Shown one piece after another: positions 47,798-57,200 of a stretch of 64,000 bases of DNA. The position numbers and the translations under genes were made by a program. The stretch is from assembly GCA_004764695.1 (NCBI GenBank), contig SMSO01000031.1, positions 4,759,048 to 4,823,047 of the forward strand, written 5' to 3'. Origin of the DNA: Schizochytrium sp. TIO01. Its lineage: Eukaryota; Sar; Bigyra; Thraustochytrida; Thraustochytriidae. How positions within the stretch are numbered: position 1 is the stretch's first letter; the number at the start of each line of letters is the position of its first letter. The notes beneath the pieces are model-generated. The model had not been told where the DNA came from. It made no database searches and saw only the letters and a list, made by a program, of their open reading frames with translations.

Positions 47798-49257
47798 ATG
47801 ACTCAAGGATCGCCCCGAACTCCTCCTCCTGTGCCTCCTCGTCGGAGGCGCGCAGATGGTGGCTCTCCAAGCGCTTTGACTGCAGAGGATATTAACCGCG
47901 TGAGCTCTGTAAAGGCCTTGTCTCCACTAAGCGTGGCACAAGTTAACTTCGACGAAGGCGACGAGGAGGAGAAAGTGGATGAAGAGTACCGAACTGTATT
48001 GCTGAATAGGCTGCAACAATACTTTCTCGTTTATGAGCCAGATCGAGTGGGCCAGGGCATTGGCCACATTGTTGATTGTAAGTTTCCTTGATCCCAAGAA
48101 CTCTTTAAGTAAGGCAATAGACACGTGACCCAGCTCGCTTGAGAAGATATGGCGGGGTTACACGAGAAGTAAACAAATTACAGTAGGAGGGCAGCTGTAT
48201 AAGGAGCTTCATGTGTCGAGCTTGAGGTTTTATATCAAGAGAAGAGAGGAACAAACGTCTAAGAAATAGCTTATAGAGACTAATAATACAAGGCAAGATG
48301 AAATATACAGGGGCACTAGTACATGGCGAAAAGGAGCTCAACGAAAGGCTTCTTGTCAAATATGGGGAGTCTCTCGTTGAGTTTGAAAGAAGATACCTAG
48401 TTGAAGCATCAGCAACCCAAGATCGCGGACGTACTGATCATGCTGAGTCGTTCATGGGGCCACCCACAGTTGAATCTCTTCCATTTCAAGAAGATGACGA
48501 CTACCCTAGCGCGTACGAATCAAGCTCAAATACGGCAGGTGAACAAGCTGCTAGGATGATTAGACACCGCCTGCAGGCCTTTTATACCAAGTATGACCCC
48601 GAGCGTCGTCGGAAAGGATTAGAAGATCTTGTTAGCTATGTATCTCACAAAGGTCTTGACGCGCTCAACCGCAAATTGGTGAAAAAATATGGTGTGACCC
48701 TCGAGGATTTCGAGCAAGGCATTGAGCGTATGCGAGAACGAGAAACTCAGACTGCCAACGATACTGTCGCTGATCGCGAACAAGAAGGAGTAGGTAATTC
48801 AGGCAAGCGTATTTCAATTAGATCTATGCTACGAAGATCATTTCGGGCGAGTTTCGTAACTGCACGGCCGGATCATCTACCACCTTATGTCCCTCAGTTA
48901 CTAGAATTATTTTATTCCAAGTACGATCAGAGTAAAATTTCTTCAGGCGGTGTTGAAGCAATTTATCGTTGGACTAAAAAGCACGGCCTAGAGGCACTTA
49001 ATCGTCAACTTAAGAAGAAATACCTGGAAGATCTAACAGAGTTTACTGAGCGAATGGGCGCTTTGCGTGATGACCTCGAAGACTTCTACTCTGTCCATGA
49101 TTCTTCCAAACTTGCTTCTGGAGGAATTGATGCAATTCTCCGATGGGGCATACGTAATGGCCGCAAGGCTATCAATCACCAATTACAGAAAAAGTATAAT
49201 TCAGACCTAGATCACCCTGAAGGGGTCGTTGCCAGAGATGATGACAACTCTTTTTGA
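47798..49257 (+). CDS. Four-fold FY.KYD repeat protein, two exons
   Basis: Exon 1 is 47798-48077 and exon 2 is 48311-49257, joined in phase 1 for 408 residues. The donor is GATT before GTAAGT and the acceptor is aaatatacag. Splicing creates a Trp codon exactly where the other repeats have Trp or Tyr. Four copies of a ~50-residue repeat are visible at ~68-118, 178-228, 288-338 and 346-394. The pattern is L..FY.KYD, about ten residues, G(L/I/V)..I..W...., G..ALN.QL.KKY...L..F. Residues 1-20 are Pro/Arg-rich and could bind SH3-like domains. Linkers between the first three copies are acidic or Ser-rich. No signal peptide or membrane segment is seen. The repeat resembles the FY.KYNP...L..KYG modules of many protist proteins, whose function is unclear. 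I do not assign a function. Confidence 0.8.
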
Positions 49258-49642
49258 GTCCATCCCCAAGAATTCCGTCCATGTTTGCCAACTATTTTAA
49301 TTATTGATTTTACAGCTGCGCAAAGAGGCTGACTTCCTGTTCTGTATTTTTGTAGGGCGCGGCTTATTCAATTCCGATTATCACAAAGCAATATCAGTTC
49401 CCATGTAAAAGTTGATATTGATTGCCTTTGGTAGCGTTCTTGGTTATCTTTAATGATGTTTTTACTCCCATGCTAATGCTAATTCAATTCTGATTGATGT
49501 CCTGTGACTTTGTTTGGCGTGTCGGCTACTATAAACAATTGATTCCCTAACATATCGGTAATCAATGACGATATCCAGACAAACAAAAACGAACAAGACA
49601 GATGGTCAACATAATGACTTATTAATTCCCAATGTTCTAGAA
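49258..49642. other. Convergent intergenic region
   Basis: About 385 bp between the 3' end of the repeat-protein gene and that of the first TauE-like gene. It is AT-rich. No gene is seen. Confidence 0.5.
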
Positions 49643-50605
49643 TTAAAGGAGTCCTCGGTATACAGCAACAAAGACTCCGATTACAAAAAATATGACTCCA
49701 ATGAGAAGGTTCAGCTTATACTCTTCGAAGTGGTATGCAAAGTGAGATGCGATGATGATAGCCACAAAGTTGCACGGCAAGGAAATCTCTAGAGGAAGAA
49801 TGATATCGTCCCATACAACGACGTCGCGATAGATATACAAAGCAATTACGCCCAGCAAAGAAACTGACATCATGGGGCCACTCACTGCTGTGCTTGATAG
49901 AATATTCATCTGTTGGGTATTAAACAGAATCACGGCCATGCCATTACCACCACCAAACCCGACTGATCCCATTCCCACACCAATAAGAGCGAAAAAGATA
50001 TAGCTACCATATTTAAAGCAAAAGCTTCGTTTGGGAGTGTCTGACTGTTCAGATTGCGCAACTTCAAGATCCTTCGTCGAGCTCGTTTTCGCTTCTGTCA
50101 TGTCTCGTGAGATGTCAGATGTTCGGGACTCACCAGGTCCGATGACCACACTTGCACTGACAACCTGCTCTTCTTCTGAATCTTCATCATCACGAGTCTT
50201 ATTCTTACGGTTACGGTACCCTCTGATGATGAAAAAAAGTCCTAAGACAATGATAGCGGCACTGGCAGCTACACCAATATTTGGGCCAGATCTGGCCAAA
50301 AATTCGATACCATACGTTGCTGCACAGGATACTGAGATAATAATACATTCAATGACAAGTATAACAGGGCGTTGCCAACTTCCGATATGATGAAGAAGCT
50401 TGCGGTACCTGAAGCCAATGATCAACCCATTCATGACGTCAACGACGAAGCAAACGAATATTGCGCTGATAGGATCAATGTCAAAGGTAAACATAAGGAC
50501 AGGAAACATGGTTAAAAATGCAGTAATTGCCAGAGCTGCGCCGCCGCATCCATTGAGGACGGCGATAATGGCTAGCAGTGCCACCTTCCAAGCTACAATA
50601 GCCAT
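49643..50605 (-). CDS. TauE/SafE-like membrane transporter, copy A
   Basis: A single exon encodes 320 residues from an ATG at 50605. About eight hydrophobic segments form two groups of four: residues ~5-127 and ~200-318. They are separated by an acidic, Ser/Thr-rich cytosolic loop (~131-195). The second half contains the family motif VGFGGGNGMA (~215-224), while the equivalent position in the first half is GCGGAALA. TauE/SafE (TSUP) proteins export or import anions such as sulfite, sulfoacetate or other organic sulfonates. The substrate cannot be read here. The gene is a paralogue of the next minus-strand gene; 37 of the first 68 residues are identical by eye. The two lie in tandem, 1.7 kb apart, which indicates a local duplication. 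Confidence 0.82.
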   Translation of the reverse strand: MAIVAWKVALLAIIAVLNGCGGAALAITAFLTMFPVLMFTFDIDPISAIFVCFVVDVMNGLIIGFRYRKLLHHIGSWQRPVILVIECIIISVSCAATYGIEFLARSGPNIGVAASAAIIVLGLFFIIRGYRNRKNKTRDDEDSEEEQVVSASVVIGPGESRTSDISRDMTEAKTSSTKDLEVAQSEQSDTPKRSFCFKYGSYIFFALIGVGMGSVGFGGGNGMAVILFNTQQMNILSSTAVSGPMMSVSLLGVIALYIYRDVVVWDDIILPLEISLPCNFVAIIIASHFAYHFEEYKLNLLIGVIFFVIGVFVAVYRGLL

Positions 50606-51114
50606 CCTGCATTAATTTCCTTTGGCTTGTCTCACGGCTTGCAAGTTAAGGGTTTGCTCCTTTGGTTGCTGTGCACATTGATCCGCGCGTGCAAGAAACA
50701 ACACTCTTTCACCTCTGTCGAAAGTGGGAGGAGCTCTTTGTTTCTAATGCAGCTTACAAGAGAATATTCACTGTTCAAAAGCTAAATAAAAAATATTGTT
50801 CGCTAACTCCCAGACAAATATGTGCACTTCCTCAGGTATCACATTTCGAGTCCCTGAGTTGACTCTAATTCTCAAAGGCAGAGTTCTGAAATAAGCTATT
50901 GGCAGCTACATAATCCTAGAAGCACAAAAGGAATGCAATAAAGGGAACTGATAGATAGAGGTGTGTCTGCTTGAAAAGTGTTAATTAAAAAGTTAAAAAA
51001 ATATATCTTTAACGACTACGTACGACTACGTACCTAGTACTGCATTTACCAGAACAAAGTACCATCAAACACTATGTTGCCGATCCAACAAACGTATCAC
51101 CGGATTAAGAGTAT

Positions 51115-51135
51115 TCACTTGACACTGTCAAGTGA
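51115..51135. repeat. Inverted repeat tcacttgac-act-gtcaagtga
   Basis: Perfect 9-bp arms with a 3-nt spacer. It is located about 510 bp upstream of the copy A start codon and 150 bp from the 57-bp tandem repeat. Confidence 0.75.
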
Positions 51136-51282
51136 GTCTGATTAACCCCAATTTATTTGACACCTTCTATATTGCTTATCATAATGTCGCGTTTGCGACT
51201 CGAACGACTCGAATTTTTGAAAAATAAAAATAAAAATAAAAATATTAACAATTACTAGCTAACACCATGATAGATTCTGAAG

Positions 51283-51457
51283 CATCCAGCACGTGCACTT
51301 CATTCACCCTGAAGCAATAGACCTGGGTAGGAACTACCATCGTCATCCAGCACGTGCACTTCACCCTGAAGCAATAGACCTGGGTAGGAACTACCATCGT
51401 CATCCAGCACGTGCACTTCACCCTGAAGCAATAGACCTGGGTAGGTGCTACCATCGT
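51283..51457. repeat. 57-bp tandem repeat, 3 copies, each with CACGTG
   Basis: The copies are 51283-51343 (61 bp, with a 4-bp insertion), 51344-51400 and 51401-51457. They are nearly identical, with one small change (gaac to gtgc) in the last copy. Each contains agCACGTGca, so CACGTG occurs at 51290, 51351 and 51408. Both strands have open frames through it, because 57 is a multiple of three. I regard it as non-coding. It lies about 680-850 bp upstream of TauE-like copy A. Confidence 0.92.
51290..51413. promoter_or_regulatory. Three spaced CACGTG (E-box/G-box) motifs
   Basis: The palindromic hexamer CACGTG occurs three times at 57- to 61-bp spacing. This hexamer is a known target of bHLH and bZIP factors in eukaryotes. 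Whether it acts on the downstream TauE-like gene is inference. Confidence 0.35.
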
Positions 51458-52336
51458 AGATGCTTAACCTTTATTATTGCACAGAAAGTGTTTCCTTGGT
51501 TCAAGGGATATTGGGTACAATTAGCCTAGTCTTTCTTTGTTCATCATTCAGAGACCACAAACCTAAGGTTTGGTATTTTTATTTTGCTTTCTCTAAAGTC
51601 ACAAAGAGAGACCACTCCACTCTTCAGCGAAGTGGCCAGTTAGAAAGGGGAGTCAAAAGCCTTTCGTGAGTAGTTTATTACTGGTTCTCTGTCATCAGCT
51701 AGTTCCAAGATTGTCAACACACTTACGAAACAATTTAAGGACCAAAGGCAACCAGCGCTTCGCGAAGAGTAAAGTGTTTCATACAAATACATCCATGCAA
51801 CATCTTACATTGGTTTGACTGAAAGTTACATATACGAAATGTATGGCAATTTCGTGTAAGGGCGAACGTCAATATTACATCGGATATTGCATTGAACCAT
51901 CGAGCCTAAAGTGGAAGCCTGAGGATATAAAGTTGTGCATCTTGTAATTATTGATATACCCTCGAACTGTAGGAGAGACAGCATTTCACTTAATCATTTG
52001 CGTCTTTCAGAATCAATGCAAGTGTACGACAATGAACAAATCAGGTTCGCTAGAAGGTCCAGTTCGAGGTATGCGACTGAAAATTACATGAACGACCATT
52101 GCATAGCCATTTAAAGTACTAGCAATATTATTTTTGGCTCAAAAAACGAACTTGAAAGATTAAAAAGAAGAGAAAATCATGATGACCCTATTAATATACA
52201 TAATGTGAGAGTTGAATAACAAAGTTCATCCTTTCACCTTTTCTGCCTGTACGCCCATCATAATTCAGCCCGGGAACAATGACGTTTGCGTCTTGACCTT
52301 CTAATGTATAATTTTCATTCAAACAAAAAATCGAAG

Positions 52337-53296
52337 TCATCCTATAATAAGTCCATATGCTACCGCAAAGGAGCCCAAAATGACGAGTAGGACACCAACA
52401 AGCATGGTGATTTTATGCTCTGCAAGATGATACGCGTATCGAGCTGTAATGACCACAGCAACAAAATCAACGGGTACTGCAACCATTGTTGCTAATTTTA
52501 TATTTTCCCAAGCAATATCTCCTCGGTAGAGTAGGAGAATGATTAACCCGGTTATAACCACGGCAGAGATAAGGCCACTCGCAGCTGTACTAGGAAGTAC
52601 TCTCCAGCGTTGCAAAATTAGCAACATAATTGCCATTCCATTTCCACCTCCAAATCCAAAAGAGCCTACTAAGACACCCATTAATGCAAAACCAAACACA
52701 GTTAAGATGTCTCGAATGAACATCGTTCGCTTTGGATGAGTAATTTCTTCCTCCAATTCTCCTTGCATGGCTGACTCTACATCTGGTTCCTTACCCTCCA
52801 TTGTGTAGTCTCTGGTCTCTACTCCGCTAGAGACATGGCCAAAGCCTGCTGCGTGGACTACGCGCATCTCATCAGTTTGCGACTTTACAAAAGCTCGACG
52901 AGCTCGAACTGCACGAATGATGAAGCCAATGCCCATAGCAATGACCACCGCACTCACACCAACACCAAGCGAGCCTCCATTGTTCTGTATAAATTGGACA
53001 CCGTACATCACAGCACATACTATAGCTGCAGCAAGGCAAGCAATTGACGCAACGATAATGATGCTGGGGTGCTTTATGTCTTTGAGACAAGCACGATATC
53101 TAATACATATGGCCAGTCCATTGAGCACATCTACGATGAAGCACAGGAAGATAGCATCTAAAGCTGGTGTGCCGAATGTCGTAACCAAAACAGGAAAAAT
53201 AATTAGGTATGCTGAGACTGCCAGCGCTGCAGAGGCCACGCCAGTGAGTGCTGCTACACCTGCTAGCAAGACGATCTGCCATATGACCACCGCCAT
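52337..53296 (-). CDS. TauE/SafE-like membrane transporter, copy B
   Basis: A single exon encodes 319 residues from an ATG at 53296. The plan is the same as in copy A: four hydrophobic segments (~5-128), a charged loop (~131-190) and four more segments (~195-318). The family motif FGFGGGNGMA lies at ~213-222. The first-half motif is degraded further (GVASAALA). Loop sequence differs greatly from copy A, while the membrane parts and the VDV.NGL segment are similar. A shared ancestor and later loop divergence are therefore likely. As a TSUP-family protein it probably transports a small anion; the substrate and the membrane involved are unknown. No targeting peptide is evident. Confidence 0.82.
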   Translation of the reverse strand: MAVVIWQIVLLAGVAALTGVASAALAVSAYLIIFPVLVTTFGTPALDAIFLCFIVDVLNGLAICIRYRACLKDIKHPSIIIVASIACLAAAIVCAVMYGVQFIQNNGGSLGVGVSAVVIAMGIGFIIRAVRARRAFVKSQTDEMRVVHAAGFGHVSSGVETRDYTMEGKEPDVESAMQGELEEEITHPKRTMFIRDILTVFGFALMGVLVGSFGFGGGNGMAIMLLILQRWRVLPSTAASGLISAVVITGLIILLLYRGDIAWENIKLATMVAVPVDFVAVVITARYAYHLAEHKITMLVGVLLVILGSFAVAYGLIIG

Positions 53297-54292
53297 GCTT
53301 TTCCTCGAGCAGCAGAGGTTGGTTTAAAGAATCCTGATGAAACCGGTTCGTGGGTGTCAACATACCTTGTTGAATCAAAGTCTGATGTAATTGGGTTTGG
53401 GGCCTTCTCCTAAAGCAGAAGTACTTGGGTACTACCCTCGTTGATCGCGCGGCCACGGTATGGTAGCACGTGCAGAAAACATGTTTTATTGAGGTAGGTA
53501 GGCTTATTAATGACATATCTAACTACTACTCGGTATAACCCCCAAAAGTTTTACTTCCCTCATAGTACCACCGCTGCAAGAAAAATAATCAGCATGCCAG
53601 ATTGACAACGATTGGGATAAGCAACAGCAGACGCTTTCTCTCAGGGCAGTATTCACTTTCCAATTTTTAGATCAATGCGCAGTACTAATAGAAACTCAGC
53701 AGCTTTGAACCATGCACTTGCTGGTGTGTATTGTTATCGTGTGTTTTGGGTGGGGGAGCTAAACAATATCCGATGATACGGAGGAAGGTTTGGTAAATGT
53801 TGGCCTTTTCATGATCCAGCGCAACGAACAGGGATGGGCTCGCCTCATTGTCAATGATTTTATTCATTAGAGACAGTGGCAAAAAATCCAGCACTGGGCA
53901 AGATGACTGGTTTTCACTTGATGATGGCGACGAGGTTGAGTAGAAATCAAAACTTTCTTTTTCCGTGGCAGTCCTGGCTCGCATCTTAAGAGTCAAAATA
54001 AGGATCGAGGCGAAGGAGGGAAACGATCACGTGGGTGGTTCGAATGCTGCTGGAATTTATTTATCTACTATATAAGTAGAATTAATGTTTCATGACAGAA
54101 GCTGGAGAATATACCGGTGGGGGCTATCTTCAGGGTTCCTTTTAACTATAATGTTAAGACCAATTTCGGCGTGATTAGCATGGACAATCTCGTTTTTTTT
54201 TTGGTTGTTGTTTTCTAAATTTATTGCCAGATGGAATTTCAAGATCTGTTGCATTGAGGATTGATTATCCGTAAGGGATGTGAACTATAGAG
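53297..54292. other. Intergenic region between copy B and the peptidase/Nudix gene
   Basis: About 1.0 kb containing the copy B promoter at its left and the 3' UTR of the peptidase/Nudix gene at its right. One doubtful open frame lies at 53685-53984 (listed separately). Confidence 0.5.
53685..53984 (-). CDS. Doubtful small ORF
   Basis: The frame encodes 99 residues from the ATG at 53984, with a Ser-rich N-terminus and a more ordered middle (LDFLPLSLMNKIIDNE, IYQTFLRIIGYC). I recognise no domain. The composition is protein-like, but it may be a random open frame or the last exon of an unmodelled gene. Confidence 0.2.
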   Translation of the reverse strand: MRARTATEKESFDFYSTSSPSSSENQSSCPVLDFLPLSLMNKIIDNEASPSLFVALDHEKANIYQTFLRIIGYCLAPPPKTHDNNTHQQVHGSKLLSFY

Positions 54293-57200
54293 CTAGAGCT
54301 TTGCTGAAAAGGCACGCAGCGCAACAACAAAAAGCAAGGTTGCAGCTGCAAACCCAGTGAGGGTCCTAGAACGAAATTGGGCGTGCTCCATGGATGCTGC
54401 AGCGGCATCCTGGGCAAGTATCGATGCGCATACACCAGCAGGGATTTCTGCGTTGTCATCTAGTGCAGGCAAGACATACTTATCAAGCCATGCCTCTTGC
54501 TCATAAACAGTATGAAGAATGGACTCCTTCGCCGTGTAACCGTGGCCCTCGTAAGGAAGGAGGACAAGCTTGGTGATGGCGCCATGGCCCTTGAGTGCAT
54601 CATAGAGGCGTTCAGACTGAATTGGAAAGGTACCTGGGTTCTCATCTTTAATTCCGTGAATCAAAAGCAACTTGCCAGGTCCTTTGGCAATTTTAGGAGC
54701 ATGAGAGAATGGGGAGAGCTTAGCGTAGGTATCTGGTGCCTCCCAATAAGTGCGCTCCTCAGCCTGAAATCCAAAGGGTGTCAGGGCGCGGTTGTAAGCT
54801 CCAGATCGAGCAATACCTGCACTGAAAAGGTCCGTGTGAGCAAGCAAATGTGCTGTCATAAAGCCACCATAGGAATGCCCACCCACGGCAAAGCCACCTG
54901 GCTTACCAATCTTACGATCAAGGAGAAGGCGTACCGCGGCTTGAGCATTGGCCCGCAGCTGCTCAATGAAAGTATCGTTGGGTTCTACATTGGGATCTTC
55001 TGCAACAATCGGGCTAGAAAAACCGAGAACAACCCAATCTTTGACGACCCAGGTGACTGGGCGAGACCAAGATGTGCGCGTAAAAAGATAAGGAGAGGTT
55101 TTTACCTGACCTGCTGTCTTGGTCGATTTAAACTCGCGAGGGTAGGCCCACAAGAGGCATGGACGAGGACCATCGCGCTCAGGGTTATAGTTCGGAGGCA
55201 AGTACAAGTTTGCGGTCAAGTCAATACCGTCATCGCGCTTGTATTTAACAAGCTCCTTTTGAACTCCAATTAATGAGGGCTGCGGGTGCTCATGTTGAGT
55301 GAGACGCCATTCTTTTCCAGATGGAAGATGGCGCCAGTAAAAGTCAGGAGGTTCATCGTTTGATTCACGACGCAGCATCATCCATTCGCCACCCGGGAAG
55401 ACCTCTTCAGGAGCTTCATAAACTGCCTGGCGCTTCTCTGGAAGCTTGTTACCAGGTTCTCTACTAAGATCTACCAAGTTTTCGTCAGCATCAGGTCCAA
55501 GTGCAGAGCGCCAAATATGTTCGATACGAGTCTGTGAAAGATCCCCTTTAGGGTTGATCCAAAGACGATCATAGAATGGGCGACTGCCTACAGGACTCGC
55601 ACCTGCGCCAAGAACCTCGAAAGCAATCTCTCCTGCCTCATTTTTCTTTAATGACTGTTGCAAAAATGCCACTCCAAAAGAGTCAGAATCCACTTGCATC
55701 GAACCAGTTGATGCATAAGCGTCATCAGAGCTTCGTTCAAACATGAGAGTCTTGTCCTCGTAAGAGCCGTCAGCCTTCTCGCGCAGAATCCACTTGCGAA
55801 CACTGCGTGTCTTGCGCCATGACTCAGAGACAAAAACTAGTCCTGCGGATGACTTGGACCAGCTTAATCCAGCAGTTCGGAACTCAAGCTTTGTAATCAC
55901 GCGCACGTCAGGACTTTCCAGAGGGTTCTCGTAAAAATCAGCAAGACGGAAAGGAGCAGAAAGCTCGCATATAGCATCACGCTGAGAGGCCTCATTCTTC
56001 GGGTTTCCACCGTCCAGTGCATAAGAGAAAACTAGGGTAGCAGGGCGCTGCCAGTGCCAACCAAGTCCGCGGGGTCCTGGAGCGCGGGCATCGAAAGAAA
56101 TGACCATGCCCTCTTCATCCGGCAAATCCACAACTGTGTGGACCTTGGCAATCTTAATTTCATCCGGGCGCGGAGCTTCGTTCTTACGCAAGAGTTCTTC
56201 TGCGCGCAGTACCATACTTTTGTGGCTTGCATAGAGTTTAGCAAAGGACTCATTTGACTCATCAATATCAAGCCAGCGAACAGACTGAGCATCATCACCT
56301 GCAGCTAAGGGGATGTTCTTTCCTAAGTCTTCACTGCAATGAAAATGGACAAATGAACTTTCCATCCATGCGTTGTCAGTGTTACGAGGGTCATCTACAT
56401 ACCCACGGTAGATCTCAGTGCCGTGCTCAAAAAGTCCGTCAACTTTAGCACGATGTGCCTCTGCTTCTTCCGGGCTCATATCAAGATTGCCAGCCTCTTC
56501 CATAAACTCGCGTTTCATTGCTGCTGGGACCGTCTCACCAGGATCAACCATGCCACCGGGGATTGCCCAGTGTCCGGTGTCTCGGCGTTGAATAGCTACC
56601 ATTTGCAGCATATTAGGGTCATCAGGGGAGAATCGCGTAACAATAGCATCTGCGGCATGGTTAGGACCCCATTTCCCAAGAAGGCCTCTGCCCACCATAC
56701 CTGTGCGGCCTACAGGGTTGATAGGCTTCCCATTGACGATAAAAACTTTGCCATGATAGGTAAGTCGATCCTCAATTTCAGCGAGATCCATGTCATTTAC
56801 GTCAGGATCCGCCCATCCACCTTGTTTTATCTTGTAGTTGTTATCAATAACAGCCTTGTGCGTAAATTCTACTGGACTGTACTCCTTGTCTTCTTCTTCA
56901 AAGCTTACTTGTTGAACTTTAGCACGCTCTGGATATGCTGGGTGACTTCCCATCGCTGCCTCATGCGTACTTGGAGCGGGGTAGGTGGAAAGAGGTTTTT
57001 CAAGGGTCCATAACTGGACAGATTTAGGGAACTTCGAGTAAGGCAATGTCCAAGAGAATGGCTTTGCAGTAAGGCTTACTAGAAATTGCCGTTTGTTCGG
57101 CGAGAGGGATATCGAGCGGATCATAGCCCCGCCTCGCGAGGGGCGGAGCACGGTCTCGTAAACCTCCTCATTTGCACCAAACTGCAGCAGAACAACTTCC

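Larger units (their letters stand above)
50606..52336. other. Intergenic region between the TauE paralogues
   Basis: About 1.7 kb that should hold the promoter of copy A and the 3' UTR of copy B. It contains a 9-bp-arm inverted repeat at 51115-51135 and a three-copy 57-bp repeat at 51283-51457. No gene is seen; the open frames over the repeat follow its period. Confidence 0.55.

Noticed and set aside
51245-51529. Open frames on both strands over the 57-bp repeat
   Set aside because: Unit length is a multiple of three, so any stop-free unit gives an open frame; the predicted peptides are unrelated to known proteins.
54497-55273. 258-codon plus-strand frame opposite the peptidase domain
   Set aside because: It is antisense to the catalytic domain and has no domain of its own.
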